Assembly: GCA_022606425.2 (NCBI GenBank)
Contig: JAHDVF020001352.1
Location: 186,001-250,000 of the forward strand
Length of the DNA stretch: 64,000 nucleotides
DNA from: Lepidostoma basale
Lineage: Eukaryota > Arthropoda > Insecta > Trichoptera > Lepidostomatidae
Direction: 5' to 3'
Shown here in pieces: positions 1 through 10,720 of the stretch; the first letter of the stretch is position 1, and each line of letters opens with the position of its first letter. The notes beneath the pieces are model-generated. The model had not been told where the DNA came from and did no database searches. It saw nothing but the letters and a program-made list of their open reading frames with translations. The position numbers and the translations under genes were made by a program.

Positions 1-34
1 TAACTATGACATCACTCTGTTGATTTCTGTACAA

Positions 35-558
35 CTGTGATTCTTAACCGGGGCGCCAGCGCCCCTTTGTGGGCATTTTGGAGGTCCGGCGGGGCGTTTT
101 CAAATGTTTAGCATTTAGGGGGCGCTGCAGAAGTTCGAGTGGGCATTGCATCAATATAGAAAAATAAGCTCATTCACGAGCTATTCACACTAATACACCT
201 TTACGATTTCTTTAAAAGCTTTGATTTATAAGTTCTGTTAAATAAACTACACTTTCACAACCAAAAATTTTAACTTGGGCATAATACTCAATATCATGTT
301 CTTCATATAAAATTAAAGCTCATTCAAAAAGGTTAATTATATCACCTATGATTGTTTTGATGATTTAGGAGCAATTTTGTACCGTACGAGACTTTTTTTG
401 ATTTATAGTAGGTAATCCATTGCATAAAATACATACCTACTTAGAGAAAAGCGTAAATTTTAAATTTCGTTTTTTGATTGGGGGGACGGGGGAGGGGGCG
501 TTGGATAATTTTACTGTGGTAAAGGGGGCGATTCTTTCAAAACGGTAAAGAAACACTG
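35..558. mobile_element. non-autonomous hAT-like element
   Basis: The left end reads about ACTGTGATTCTTAACC followed by GC-rich sequence. The reverse complement of the right end reads CAGTGTTTCTTTACC, also with a C-rich stretch (ATCGCCCCC) just inside. This CAGNG..TCTTAACC type of end is typical of hAT transposons. The flanks ctgtacaa and ctggtaca are similar but not identical, so no clean 8-bp duplication can be claimed. The interior is A+T rich and holds no transposase frame. Confidence 0.45.
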
Positions 559-1369
559 CTGGTACACTCATATATAATGTCATCAAGAAACTTGGTCCAA
601 AAAATTTATGTTTTAAGATTTACAACATAAAATAACATATGACTGTGGTCCAATTATGCATTTCTTATCGTTCCGTTATATTGTATGTCTCTAAAGTATT
701 GAGTTTTTAGGAGGATAATTTATATTATCTCATAAAAAAATTATTTCCGTTTTGATACGAGCAAAAGGCGTCAAACCAAGAAATATTACCGCTTAGAAAT
801 GAAAAACTGGTTTTGAGTGAATATAGGCAGGTGACTATAATGCTATTAAAAAGGGAAATAAAAATATCATAAAACCGATAACAAATTAAACAAAATATTG
901 GATATTGTCATGTTTGCTACAATGAACAGAGAGCAGATATAGTTACAGAGGTATTTAAAAATGTACGTACAATACATGTATTAGGAAATATATTGTACAT
1001 TGAGATATGTACAATACGTATTTTATAAAGTCATCAAATTAGACCGTGAATCTTTGGTACATTATAATAAAACATATGTATATAATATTAGACTGGTTAA
1101 AAAGGTCTGATCCGAAATTCTACAGTTTTCTAGTTGTTATATTACACTTTCTTTGAATAGAAATATATTAATAATAAATTGTTATCAGGGATTTGACGTC
1201 GTTTTAGATTTTTTATTTCGTTAATATTTGTACATTGTAATATTTTTTTCCACTGTGTTGAATAATGATATTAACCGCCATATTGAGTTTTTATTTCATT
1301 TTTATATTGGACAGTATTAAATAGAAAAAAATCTTAAACTATTTAATTTCAAACACTTTCTGTAAAACT
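559..1369. other. A+T-rich DNA, no gene seen
   Basis: This stretch has no open frame of note, no inverted repeat and no similarity to the repeat families elsewhere in the window. Confidence 0.6.
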
Positions 1370-1645
1370 GTGATATTATTTCAAATTCAACAGCTCTTAA
1401 TGTTGCAGTCACATAGTGTCTCTGCCGAAACAACGGCTCATCTAATCAGAAACAGTTAAGTTAAGTTGTTTGTAATATCTGATGACGCCTACGTTATGTT
1501 GGCAAAACAGCCGTCGTGATAGTTTTATAGAAATGACATGTAATTAAATAAATATATTGTGATATTATTACATTATTTCAAATTAAACAGTTCATATTGA
1601 AGAATCATAGTAAATTTTTTGCCAAAACAATTGATGATCTATAAA
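1370..1645. repeat. two diverged direct copies of a foldback family C arm
   Basis: Positions about 1370-1440 and 1567-1640 both read ATTATTTCAAATT.AACAG, then .CATAGT, then GCC.AAACAA. This matches the outer end of family C at 6320-6390. Between them, a CTGATGACGCC string near 1480 and GTCGTGAT near 1512 recall the family C core. The copy is old and heavily mutated. Confidence 0.4.
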
Positions 1646-2340
1646 AAAAGATCTTTTTCATATTAATATTTATTACAATAGTACGTGACTTTTAATGGTA
1701 TTATTGGATAGGATCAATAAAAAGGATTTTATTTGTAGCTACCACAACTGCCAATGAAATTAAGTATTATTGTATATGTTACTGTATACGAGTACATAAA
1801 TAAAAAAAAACGAAGGGTTAAACTAAAGTAGATTTAACAATAACTACCCGATTACACGGGGGTTTAAATTATCGAAGCTCTATTGGATTCATTACACATG
1901 CGAGTATGTTCATATAGGGGTTGTTTGAGAGATTGAAAAGAAAATTTAAAACATGAAACCACCCCCCTCGAATAGAGACTACAAGGATTAATAGCAGAAG
2001 GGTCAGTAGAACAAGTGGATTCATCAGTGCGAAAATAATATACTGCCCACAAATGTATATAAATTAGATGTTTTGCGTTCGTAAGTTTGTTAATTTTTTT
2101 TGTAATTATTTTTTTACCCTCACCCCTTTAGTTGTAATTATAAGGGGTCGTTTTTTTCTTTTCTTTGGAATGATTTTTGTATCGTATTTTTTGACAGTTT
2201 GATATTAATTTAAGCTTGAATAAAAGGCAAACGCATTCAACTTAATATAGCTTTTTGTTGTGAATATGAATGATTATGCATTTAAAACCAATTTAGGTGA
2301 AACATTTAGTTTAAAAAAATGATAATTTATATATTTATTT
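1646..2340. other. A+T-rich DNA, no gene seen
   Basis: Only short chance open frames occur here. None has coding-like composition or a recognisable motif. Confidence 0.6.
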
Positions 2341-2490
2341 AGAAGACGATCCTGTCGACCACCAGGACGACCGCCGAAGAGATGGAGACAAAGCTGGATG
2401 TCTTCATCACGTGACGAAATTTGAAATCCTGTCTAAACAGATCGCAAGATCTACATTTAGGAGAATAAGAAGATGGAGATGATCAATAAA
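2341..2490 (+). pseudogene. LINE-B 3' relic (non-LTR retrotransposon C-terminus)
   Basis: The plus strand encodes a PPGRPPKRWRQSWMSSSR-type string, the arginine-rich C-terminal motif of an insect endonuclease/reverse-transcriptase element. The following bases (tcttcatcac, then ...aacagatcgcaagatcta) match the 3' region of the minus-strand relic at 54985-55190. Only the last ~25 codons and the 3' untranslated part remain. Confidence 0.6.
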
Positions 2491-2539
2491 ATTAAAATAC
2501 AAACACACGTTTTTCAGAAGACACTTTTTACACAATTTT

Positions 2540-2612
2540 TTGACTTTGAAGCTGGGAGTGAGCTGCCGAAGCCGGTCGAAATTAAATAACAAGTGGATTT
2601 AAATAAATAAAC
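2540..2612 (+). repeat. foldback family F, one arm
   Basis: The sequence GAGCTGCCGAAGCCGGTCGAA, shared with 31190-31215, marks the core arm of family F. The AAGTGGATTTAAATAAATA end also matches that copy. The left arm is missing, so this is a half element. Confidence 0.5.
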
Positions 2613-3734
2613 GTTATGATGATTTTTTTCACTATGTACACATTTATTTTCAAAAATAATTTAGAACACTTGTGTACATACTTGTAGTTTTAAAACCACT
2701 TTATTTTGTTTTAAAGAACAATATAGTTTTGCTACCGCGGGAGCTTCGGTTATTAATTATGTTTAATAATGCCACACTACAAATTAAGTGCTCCATACGA
2801 AAACATATTTTTTTTAAAAAGATGATTTTTAATTAATTTTTTTTTTTTAAAGATAACAAGCAAGATAAATTTTATGTACAATAGCAATTAAACATTGTTA
2901 ATGTTTTATCGTTTCTTAGGGATAATATTAATTATTTTTTGAGTACTTATTTAAAATAAAAAAGTCGTTTGTATTATCCTTTACTTAGTCAAAACAAATA
3001 TCGTTGATATAAGTTCCATCTTTAAAATCTACGGGTTTCTCATTCATGGAAATTTTAAGTCAGTGATTGCTAACTCAACTTCAAATTAGAGAAATTAAAC
3101 ACACAATGCAGTACTGTGTTTATAAACAGTGAAACATTTACGCAACAAATAAAGTTTACGCCGAAAAACGCGGAGTAAATATTTTGTAGATGTCGGTCAA
3201 ATTAATCTTTGATGTGGGCAAACAGGCCGCTGCGTATGCAAAGTGAGTACATTCCGTCTGTAGCACACAAACTCTAAATTCATCCCAACCGACAAAGATA
3301 CCGATAGATCATAGGCCCTCGTACGAAATATCACAGATCACGCCAGCAAATAGACACGAACAAATATTTATTGAAATCGTTTTTAATTTTAACGTGTGAT
3401 TAACAAATCATTAGTATGCGCGAAAGCACCAAGTCAATAGGAGTCAAACACGGTCGCTTTAATCATATCCAGAAAGGAGCATCCTCATATGTATGAAATA
3501 CATTAATAAAGTTTGTAATAACGTATCACCTTACATTTATCACTTTAGCGTTCGCGATTATTTTATTATTACTATTATTTTGTTGAAAAGCTCATTTTCA
3601 GTGCGAGCCAAATTAATGTAAATGGTATGGTCTTTATAACATTAATGTTTTAAAGCAAATTTTCCTGAGTGATAATATATCAAATAACATTATAAATATT
3701 TTGCTTAAACAATAAAAAATATACTTAGGTGTTT
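2613..3734. other. non-repetitive A+T-rich DNA
   Basis: No coding frame is seen. About 3000-3480 is slightly richer in G+C, with no internal repeats. It could be old single-copy sequence, but nothing identifies a function. Confidence 0.5.
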
Positions 3735-4285
3735 TCACTTTATATTTAAGAACTCGAGATTGAGATTATGTAGTTCAGTCACGTTGAATTTTTAAATGCA
3801 AATAGATACTATCTTTTTATATTAAAGAAGTTGAGATTGAGTATAGTTTAGTCACGTTATATTTAAATCCAAGTAATCGTAGATACTATAACTTCTTATT
3901 CAAGATGTTGAGATTGAGTATACTTAAGTAACGTTGAATTTAAATACAAGTAGGTATATACTATCACTTTTTATTCAAGAAGTTGAGATTGAGTATAGTT
4001 CAGTCACGTTGAATTTAAATACAGTAGATACTATCACTTTATATTCAAGATGTTGAGATTGAGTTCAGTCACGTTGACTTTAATACATTTAGTACTATCA
4101 CTTTAAATTCAAAAAGTTGAGATAGAGTTATAGTTCAGTCACGTGGAATTTAAGTACAAGTAAATACTCCCTTTTTATATTCTAGAAGTTAAGATTTAGT
4201 ATAGTTCAGTCACGTTGAATTTAAATACATTCAGTACCTACTATTCAAAAAGTTGAAATCGAGTAAAGTTCAGTTGAATTTAAAT
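3735..4285. repeat. degenerate tandem repeat, ~64-79 bp unit, about 8 copies
   Basis: A unit containing TTGAGATTGAGTATAGTTCA, GTCACGTTGAATTTAAATAC and TAGATACTATCACTTTTTAT recurs. The TTGAGATT word falls near 3756, 3831, 3908, 3983, 4053, 4117, 4189 and 4253. Spacing varies between copies because of small indels. The array starts and stops abruptly and has no coding frame. It looks like a short local satellite-type expansion. Confidence 0.85.
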
Positions 4286-4965
4286 CCATTTCATATCATT
4301 TGAGTTACCATTTATGATTTGACGTGAGTAATAAGTAATAAAAATGTATGAAAGCTTTCAAAAATTGATAATATTATTTTATTTTTACTACACGGAAGGC
4401 AGATATCGCAGGGCTCTTATGAATACACACTTATCCAAAATTTACGGATGCCCGTATTAAAGAATTATCCCATTCAGATTGTATAATATGTTGGATTGCG
4501 ATTTGAAGAAAAACGAGCACTTAATTTTTAATCTGCAGCGGATCTCATTTATGTTCCGGCGCTTCCAAAAGCCGAACCGATATAGTTAATGTTATCTTAC
4601 TTACTCGTTGCACTCGCAAACAGCTCGGTTTCACACGCAACTGATGGCAGTACGATTATTTTGCGGCTGCCGTTTTGGGTATAAGTTGAGGACGTAATGC
4701 AATTTTCAAGGTATCTTCTTAAATCTTTTTGCTCCTGGTACCAACTCAACATCTCAAATATTAAATATTTATAAAGTCATTTTGTTTTTGATTAATAAAT
4801 AGCTCTTAAGAAACAATTCTCATATTAATTGTATCATAAACAATTATGATGAATTGTATCATAAAAAATCAGTATTAAATATTAATGAAATTGTCTGTTT
4901 TCGCGAATAATATTAAATTATATATAACTCACAATTTAACCTAATAATAATTATGTATTATTAGG
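4286..4965. other. GC-richer single-copy island near 4385-4700
   Basis: No repeat family is recognised here. The segment around 4520-4690 is visibly richer in G+C than its surroundings and has no long open frame on either strand. It may be old conserved non-coding DNA. This is inference only. Confidence 0.35.
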
Positions 4966-5150
4966 TTAAAGACCGACTGGAGTAAGACCTCTAGAAAGGA
5001 GTAGAGAGCGCCTAATGGACAATGTTTTGGCTGACCTGGCTAGGTTGGGCGAATCGGACTGCTGGGAGTAAAAGGCGCAGGATCGAGGAGCTTGGCGACA
5101 ATCATTAAGGAGGCTTAAACTCTTCAAGAGTTGTATGGCCATACAAAGTA
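4966..5150 (+). pseudogene. LINE-C C-terminal relic
   Basis: Reading the plus strand gives RLMDNVLADLARLGESDCWE, then a stop, then an AQDRGAWRQSLRRL-like string in the same frame. This D..DL..LG..W..AQDR..WR pattern is the usual C-terminus of insect non-LTR polyproteins. The stop and the short length mark it as dead. Confidence 0.6.
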
Positions 5151-5220
5151 AGTGAAAAATTATATATTATATAATTGAAATCTCTTGATAGAAGATCATT
5201 TTAAATAATAATTAAATAAA

Positions 5221-5306
5221 AAGATGTTTATTAAAAACAATTTCAACTCTTGTTTTTATTTCGAAAGCGACCGATTTCGCCAGGCTGTCTGATGTCGACA
5301 GACTAG
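5221..5306 (+). repeat. foldback family D, left arm
   Basis: The sequence AAGATGTTTATTAAAAACAA, then TTATTTCGAAAGCGACCGAT and TTCGCCAGGCTGTC, matches the left arms at 27983, 30691 and 36569. The right arm is absent. A family A element starts directly at the break. Confidence 0.6.
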
Positions 5307-5446
5307 TAGAAGTTTTATTATATTTTATGGGAATGACATATTTGACTTAAGTAATGACACTAGCGAAAATATAACATTTGATAATGCCTTAGCAAGGCGT
5401 AATAAGCCATTTCCATAAAATATAATAAAACTTCAAAAAACTGACG
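5307..5446. repeat. foldback family A copy
   Basis: The left arm AGAAGTTTTATTATATTTTA and the right arm TAAAATATAATAAAACTTC are inverted copies. Between them lie GGGAATGACAT and TTTGATAATGCCTTAGCAAGG, the family A core. The element abuts a truncated family D arm, so one probably inserted into or deleted part of the other. Confidence 0.75.
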
Positions 5447-6132
5447 TTGTCTTTCATATTAATTTTTTAATTTGAAGTTTTATATCAATGTTCGAGATAC
5501 AATAAATAATCATTAAATATTCTGTGTCAACATTAACACCGCACTGTGATTAATTTAAGAGTTAACGAAATATATGTTATTAAATAATGCAATGAATTAA
5601 CGATGGGACTATTAAAATAATCAGTAAAATAACGATTTAAGTCAGAATAATATTATGATGCAAAAAAGTTTATCTTTAGATGAAATAAAGATTAGCATTG
5701 TATTGCCATTTATTGGGATGTTAAAAAAATACGAGAAGACTTGAAATACGAAGAACAAACGCGAGAACTGGTGGCAAATGGTTTTCACGGGATCGGCAGG
5801 ATATCGTCCATATCTAAATTGGAAGCAGTAAAATACAGTGAGGGTTCAATTTGGGAATACGCAATTGGGCGCCGTACGCTTTATTTAGCTTCTCCATTTG
5901 GAGACCTTATCTCGGCATCTTCGCCCCCCCCCCCCCCGAATCCCGTGCCACTGTCTGGGATAATGAATTTAATTACATTTTATTTATTCCTCTTTTTGAG
6001 TGGCCTCCTTATCGATAATTTTAATTGCGCGTTTTAGCTTACATAATCACAAGTATGCAAAAGGAATCAACCAAGTTGACGGTGGAGGTTTTTGTTTTGT
6101 TGAACTCATTACAAATTATAATATCAAATGTG
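5447..6132. other. unassigned DNA with a 14-base C run
   Basis: An uninterrupted run of 14 cytosines lies at 5924-5937, inside an open frame that has no recognisable domain. That frame looks like chance. Downstream of about 6040 there is nothing clear until family C begins. Confidence 0.5.
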
Positions 6133-6350
6133 ATTATAAACTGTTGATTAAAAAAACTTTGTTTAATGTATCACATTGCATTTTATTTTTCGGGACAGCT
6201 GTTTCGTCAACCTATGCTGACATCATCAGGTGTTACAATAATATTGTAACACCTGATGATGTTAACATAGATTGATGAAATAGCTGTCGCGAAACATAAA
6301 AATACAAGTGTGATACATAAAACAAAGTTTTTTATTTAACAGTTTATAAT
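6133..6350. repeat. foldback family C, complete hairpin
   Basis: Two arms of about 106 bp are inverted copies around a 3-base centre at 6239-6241. From the centre outward each arm reads ATTGTAACACCTGATGATGT, then a small hairpin, GAAAC or GAAAT, AGCTGTC, then A+T-rich sequence ending ACAGTTTATAAT. There is no open frame. Each arm carries a hammerhead-like core, so each strand has one. Confidence 0.85.
6194..6229 (-). ncRNA. hammerhead-ribozyme-like core (family C, left arm)
   Basis: On the minus strand CTGATGA (6223-6229) is followed by one U and the stem GUCAGC / GUUGAC with an AUAG loop. Then come GAAAC (6201-6205), AGCU and GUC (6194-6196). These are the invariant core words of a hammerhead ribozyme, with a very short palindromic helix III. 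One extra base lies between CTGATGA and the stem compared with the textbook core. Activity is not shown. Confidence 0.55.
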
Positions 6351-6420
6351 GTTAAAGTATCATAGTGTTTCGGCCAAAACAATGGACTATAAAATGTGAT
6401 TCTTTGACTGGTTTTAAATT

Positions 6421-6612
6421 GATTTTATAATTATATTCTTCTTCTTCTCGGTATGAGACTTGGCCTCCTCCACTACAGTCTTGCCACTGGCTCCTGTCCC
6501 AAGCTCTCTTTCCATTCTCCAGATCCTTCTAATTTCTCTCAGTTCTCTTCCATTCAGTATTCTTTCATCCGCAGTCCGCCGACACAATTTTTGATGCTCT
6601 ACCATTTCTATA
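6421..6612 (-). pseudogene. LINE-E C-terminal relic
   Basis: The minus strand encodes a stretch ending VVEEAKSHTEKKK, preceded by RRIWRMERELG. It aligns with the plus-strand relic at 18223-18570, which reads DRSQWRTFVEEAKSHTG. Both are the C-terminal tail of one non-LTR retrotransposon family. Only ~55 codons remain. Confidence 0.55.
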
Positions 6613-6820
6613 AACTGTGTTTAGCATTCTTCTATAAACTATATTTATACAATATATAAAACATAAATATAAGTTAGAAAATGGTTTTCACCTTGCGAAG
6701 GAAACCTTCAACTATTCTGTAATTAAAAACACTCGAAACATCATACTACAATGACAATCTCATAAAAACCAATAAATGAATTCTGATCCGTGTAATTACA
6801 GTGTTCGATAATTAAAATAT

Positions 6821-6925
6821 TAATACGAATGAAAACGTCAGTTTTCTAGAAGTTTTATTATATTTTATGGGAACGACATGTTTCGCCCTTCTAAGGCATT
6901 ATCAAACATTTGATAATGCCTTAAA
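6821..6925 (+). repeat. foldback family A, left arm and centre
   Basis: It begins ATTAATACGAATGAAAACG, then TTTTCTAGAAGTTTTATTAT, then ACATGTTTCGCCCTTCTAAG and GGCATTATCAAA. The centre TTTGATAATGCC is present but the right arm is lost after 6925. Confidence 0.75.
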
Positions 6926-7029
6926 TTCCTTGGCATATAGAATGGAATAATACTCCTGGCGGCTTCTAACAATACGTTAAATAGGCGACAGCCTTCGCAT
7001 TGTGTTAATAAGGTAGTTTGCTAAATGCC

Positions 7030-7196
7030 GAAAATCATTCTCCATAGATGGCGTTAGTGGGTCGGTTGTATAGGTTAATCTTGAAAAATTCACAAGTGCA
7101 ATCAAATCTACATAGATGGCTAGTTGAAACTGACACGTGAAGATAGATATGGATTTGAAGTATATATACATCTTCCAAAAATTTGTCTTCCCCATC
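7030..7196 (-). repeat. foldback family E fragment
   Basis: The words TATATACATCTTCCAAAAAT and TTTGTC near 7165-7190, and AAACTGACACGT further left, match the right part of the copy at 63206-63520 in reverse orientation. Confidence 0.5.
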
Positions 7197-7799
7197 GGCT
7201 GTCGGGGAATGAATGAATCGGGCTGCAGAATCTCTAATGCGTTCCTGTTATTATGTTGTATTTTTATAATATTTTACATGTACTCAATAGATGCCTTAAA
7301 CATTTTGCTGTTTGAAATGTCTTTTGACCGGACCGACAATCCACTCTATACTAACATACTTCTTGAGTTTCTTCTATATTCATACATCGTCCCATGCACT
7401 TCGTTTTCTTGTCTTACCTTGTTAGGTCCCCATGATGTTGGTGATCACTGTGGCAAATGCTTTGTTACCATAGTGATTTCTTGGGAATGGTTATTTTAGT
7501 GGTTTTTGCCTTTAAGAAAATTATATTTAGAGATCTTAGAAACGATTTTATGAAAATGTGTTCTAAGGCACTAAAATCTATTGATAACCGTACAATATAA
7601 ACGATTATAAAATGCGGTTACATTTTTTTAATATCTGTAAATCTTCGCAAAGAGCCCGACATTAGCTAGGAATACGAAGGCGTTATCGATTCACGAACTT
7701 CATCAAGTAAACTATATTACAGAATAATGGGAGAGATCATATTTCGCGCAAGGCGCAACCAGTTTTAGAAACAAACCATAAATCATGAATATAAAGATC
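7197..7799. other. unassigned DNA, possible SINE 3' relic
   Basis: A GGTCCCC..GTTG..ATCACTG pattern near 7425-7455 resembles the SINE-T copy at 50505-50535, but the match is weak. An open frame over 7137-7499 has no recognisable domain and I do not call it a gene. Confidence 0.35.
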
Positions 7800-7925
7800 A
7801 GAGACGGGAACTCTTTGGCCTCGGGGCTAAGCTACCGCTTCATCAGCTTATTGGTTAGGCACTATTCGAGTCTACCCACCGCGGCCCTGCTCGAGACCTG
7901 CACTGCTTATGCGTGTTAATACAGT
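7800..7925 (+). repeat. tRNA-like SINE head
   Basis: A GC-rich block contains an ATTCGAGTCTACCC word near 7863-7876, which resembles the internal B box of a tRNA promoter. GGCTAAGCTACC upstream is a poor A box. No cloverleaf folds cleanly, so this looks like a SINE remnant rather than a tRNA gene. Confidence 0.35.
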
Positions 7926-7996
7926 ACAATCAATTATTATTGTTACGAGGACGGATTCAAATATTTGTGGCTCCCCATGGACTGCAAAATACAATA

Positions 7997-8585
7997 CAGT
8001 AAAACCTTGATATAACGGACCTGTGCCCATTTAACCAATTTCGGATATAACGGACAAAAAAATTGGTCAAATGTAAAAAAAATACAAACGTCCTGTTAAC
8101 ATTATACATGCTTAAATTCAAGTGCCGCCGCATGTAAACAATTTTGAGCGGCCATGATAATCACGTCATACGTCTAGCACTAGTATTTGAGACATAATTC
8201 CGAGGATGGAAGTGAAGATAGCGAAGAAGAAGAAACAACACTGCCAAAAATGAAGTTATGAGTGGTATGATTTAATTACATTTATTGGATATTCGTCGAA
8301 ACATGTCAAATAATGCATTTTCGTAATTTTAGAGAGTTAATTATAAAAAAAAACAGCAAACTTTAAAAGTGCAAACAAAACTTGATTCCATTTTCAAAGC
8401 AGGATTACCGAAAGCTAGCGCGTCGATATCAAACATCAACGTCACTTCACGACGAGTGTCCAAAGACAATGAATAGAATTTTGTTTGTGTTTTGTATTGT
8501 TTATTTATACCTAAATACAGTGTACACATTTAAAAAAAAGGTTTTGATTTATTTTAAACCTATTTTTATTTAACGGACTTTCGTC
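7997..8585 (+). mobile_element. deleted pogo/Tigger-like element
   Basis: The left end CAGTAAAACCTTGATATAAC, followed by a second GGATATAACGGAC, is the classic pogo-superfamily terminus. It is preceded by a TA at 7995-7996. Inside, a plus-strand stretch near 8331-8470 reads KKKQQTLKVQTKLDSIFKAG. This resembles the C-terminal tail of pogo transposases, which often carry a PCNA-binding Q..L..F motif. The DDE domain is missing. The right end is cut at TAACGGAC by a LINE-A fragment. Confidence 0.6.
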
Positions 8586-8589
8586 TGAA

Positions 8590-8656
8590 AGAGATCTCAT
8601 TTATACTGCATTTATTCTACTTTCATTCTTCTATTGCCAGTTCCATGCTTCGCTGA
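8590..8656 (-). pseudogene. LINE-A fragment
   Basis: GAGATCTCATTTATACTGCA and TTTATTCTACTTTCATTCTT are the minus-strand version of the LINE-A codons for DESRINAVEMRS. Only about 22 codons remain. Confidence 0.65.
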
Positions 8657-9161
8657 TTATAATCAGTTTTCTATAAAATTAAAGTTGATTATTATGGGGA
8701 AGTTTAGAAATAATTATCAATCTACTGATGATTATTATTAATTAAAAACTCTACACATCATATTAAGCTTTTAAACTTTAGTACGTACCTTGGCGCGAAA
8801 ACAAAAATTTGACACGAAATTGATTGAACTGTGTTCATATTTTATTTTATAATACTAATTTCACGAATATATTGACATTTCCCTGTACAAGAACGTCCAG
8901 CGTGTTAGTAAAATTTGCTCTAGCGAACGATTTGAATAAAAACGAGCTGAAATATGTGAGATGTCATAAGTGTTAATTTTATTTCACACGCGAACTTAAA
9001 AATCCCCGCATTATAAGTACATGTGTTAACAGCGTAATATAATTTATCTTAATTATTGATAAGTTTTAAGATCACTGTATGCATCAAAATTAATTAATTT
9101 AAATAAACTTAAAGTTGTTAACCCATTATGTTGTTTTATTAATTAAAACAAAAGAACGGAA
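8657..9161. other. A+T-rich DNA, no gene seen
   Basis: I find no repeat family member and no convincing open frame. Confidence 0.55.
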
Positions 9162-9590
9162 AGGCAAAAGAAGGATGAAAGTAGAATAAATGCAGTAGAA
9201 ATGAGATCTCTAAGACGAATGTGTGGCAAATTTGTATATGATAGAGTGACCAACGTAAGTATAAGAAGTGAATGTGGTGCAAATGAAAGTGTTATGAACA
9301 AAATAAGGAAAGGGTCATTAAGATGGTTTGGACACATGAAAAGAATGAGTGAAGACAGAATGGTAAAGAAGGTATATGTAAACGGCGTGAACGGAGCTAG
9401 AAATAGAGGAAGGCCGAGGAAAACGTTGCACGATCAAATCAATCAAATATTGAATGTCGGTCACGTGAGGAATCGGAGAAATCGACGTGCGTGCATGACA
9501 AGATGTATAAATGTAGAGGAAGCGAGAGAAGTATGTCAGGACAGAACAGTGTGGCGTTCCATTCTTTCTGCCTACCCCTCCGCGCAGAGA
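9162..9590 (+). pseudogene. LINE-A, 5'-truncated copy with open C-terminal frame
   Basis: Codons run from QKKDESRINAVEMRSLRRMC through RWFGHMKRMSEDRMVKKVYV, GRPRKTLHDQINQIL, RNRRNRRACMTRCINVEEA and CQDRTVWRSILSAYPS. This is the region after the reverse-transcriptase thumb in an RTE-like non-LTR element. The frame is intact over ~140 codons but lacks the endonuclease and polymerase domains. The usual end (GETA, stop, GTTA tail) is replaced by a GA-rich sequence, so the frame runs on to 9677. Confidence 0.8.
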
Positions 9591-10537
9591 AAAATAACGC
9601 AACAGAGGAAACAATTGTGTTTTAATAAAAAATATTATATGCTAGTATTAACGTCATTATTGTTGCACGAAAAATAATGTAAAATTCTATTTTGTTCTAA
9701 ATAATTCATTGGAGAGAAACAGTTTTTTTAATAAGTTTCATTCAATTTTATTTTATGTAAATTTCATTTTACTAAGTCATTTTCGAAAGTTTTTTTGTAA
9801 TTGTGAAGGTGTCTTAGCAAACTTTTGATAATGCTTTAACAAGGTGAAACATTTAATAAGAAGTTTTCAATCAGTGTTTAAGATAAAGTTAATCCATTTT
9901 AAGTATTTAATATTGGTAAGAATCACTTTTTTAGTTTTGTGAATGGTAGTGACATGGTTTGTATTACTATGGTATTATCAGATGCCAATTAAGGACATTT
10001 TTTTCCATAAAGTATAAAATACTTAAATTTACGTTTTTGTAAATACAACTACAATTCAGTATTGTATTTAGTATAGAACTAGTGAGTTATAATAGCATAC
10101 ATATTGTTTTTCAAGAAATCCATTAATTATGCTCGTTCGAATTTGCAAAATAATTTATAACAAGAAGCTAAATCGAATAAATTCATACGTTGAATATTAA
10201 TCAATGTCCAATTGCATATTAAACATATTTGAAAGTGAAATTACTGATAAATTGAGTGAAACCAGAAGATCGATACAATTTGTTCTTGGCCTTTCTCTTT
10301 GCAAATAATATACTGGATGGTTTCGACTTATTTGAAAAAATATATAGTCCTCTATTTCTTAATTACATTAAATTCAAATTCTACAATATTACTTTTGTAA
10401 GCATAGTATATCTAGAGGAATAAAAATTGTATGTTATATTTTATGCATTCAAATCAATTGGTTATGGACCTAGTTCATTTAGCAAAACTGATAGTAATTA
10501 AAAATACAGATATACTTAAGGCGTTAAGACTGTGGAA
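9591..10537. other. A+T-rich DNA with a possible family A relic
   Basis: Near 9820-9865 ACTTTTGATAATGCTTTAAC followed by AAGGTGAAACAT recalls the centre and right arm of family A. The rest shows nothing identifiable. Confidence 0.4.
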
Positions 10538-10720
10538 TTCCATAATGACGAATTTTTATGAATTAAAACACTGTTTTTTCCCCTTTTAGTTTATTTTTCT
10601 CGACTTGTTTCGAAGGCTTACACCTTCAACATCGTGGCAGCCTTCGAAACATGTCGAGAAAAAAAAACTCAAAAGTGGAAAAAACAGTGCTTTAAATCAT
10701 AAAAATTCGTCACTTATAAT
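10538..10720. repeat. foldback family B copy
   Basis: The left arm runs from ATTCCATAATGACGAATTTT through TTATTTTTCTCGACTTGTTT to CGAAGGC. The right arm is its inverse, GCCTTCGAAACATGTCGAG to AAAATTCGTCACTTATAAT. The centre has lost a clear CTGATGA word, so the ribozyme-like core is decayed here. Confidence 0.8.

Noticed and set aside
5741..6037. 98-codon frame with a proline run
   Set aside because: The prolines come from a 14-base C run, there is no recognisable domain, and the frame is limited to unassigned DNA.
8295..8310. GAAACATGTC word inside the pogo-like relic
   Set aside because: No CTGANGA and hairpin precede it at the right distance; a chance match is more likely.
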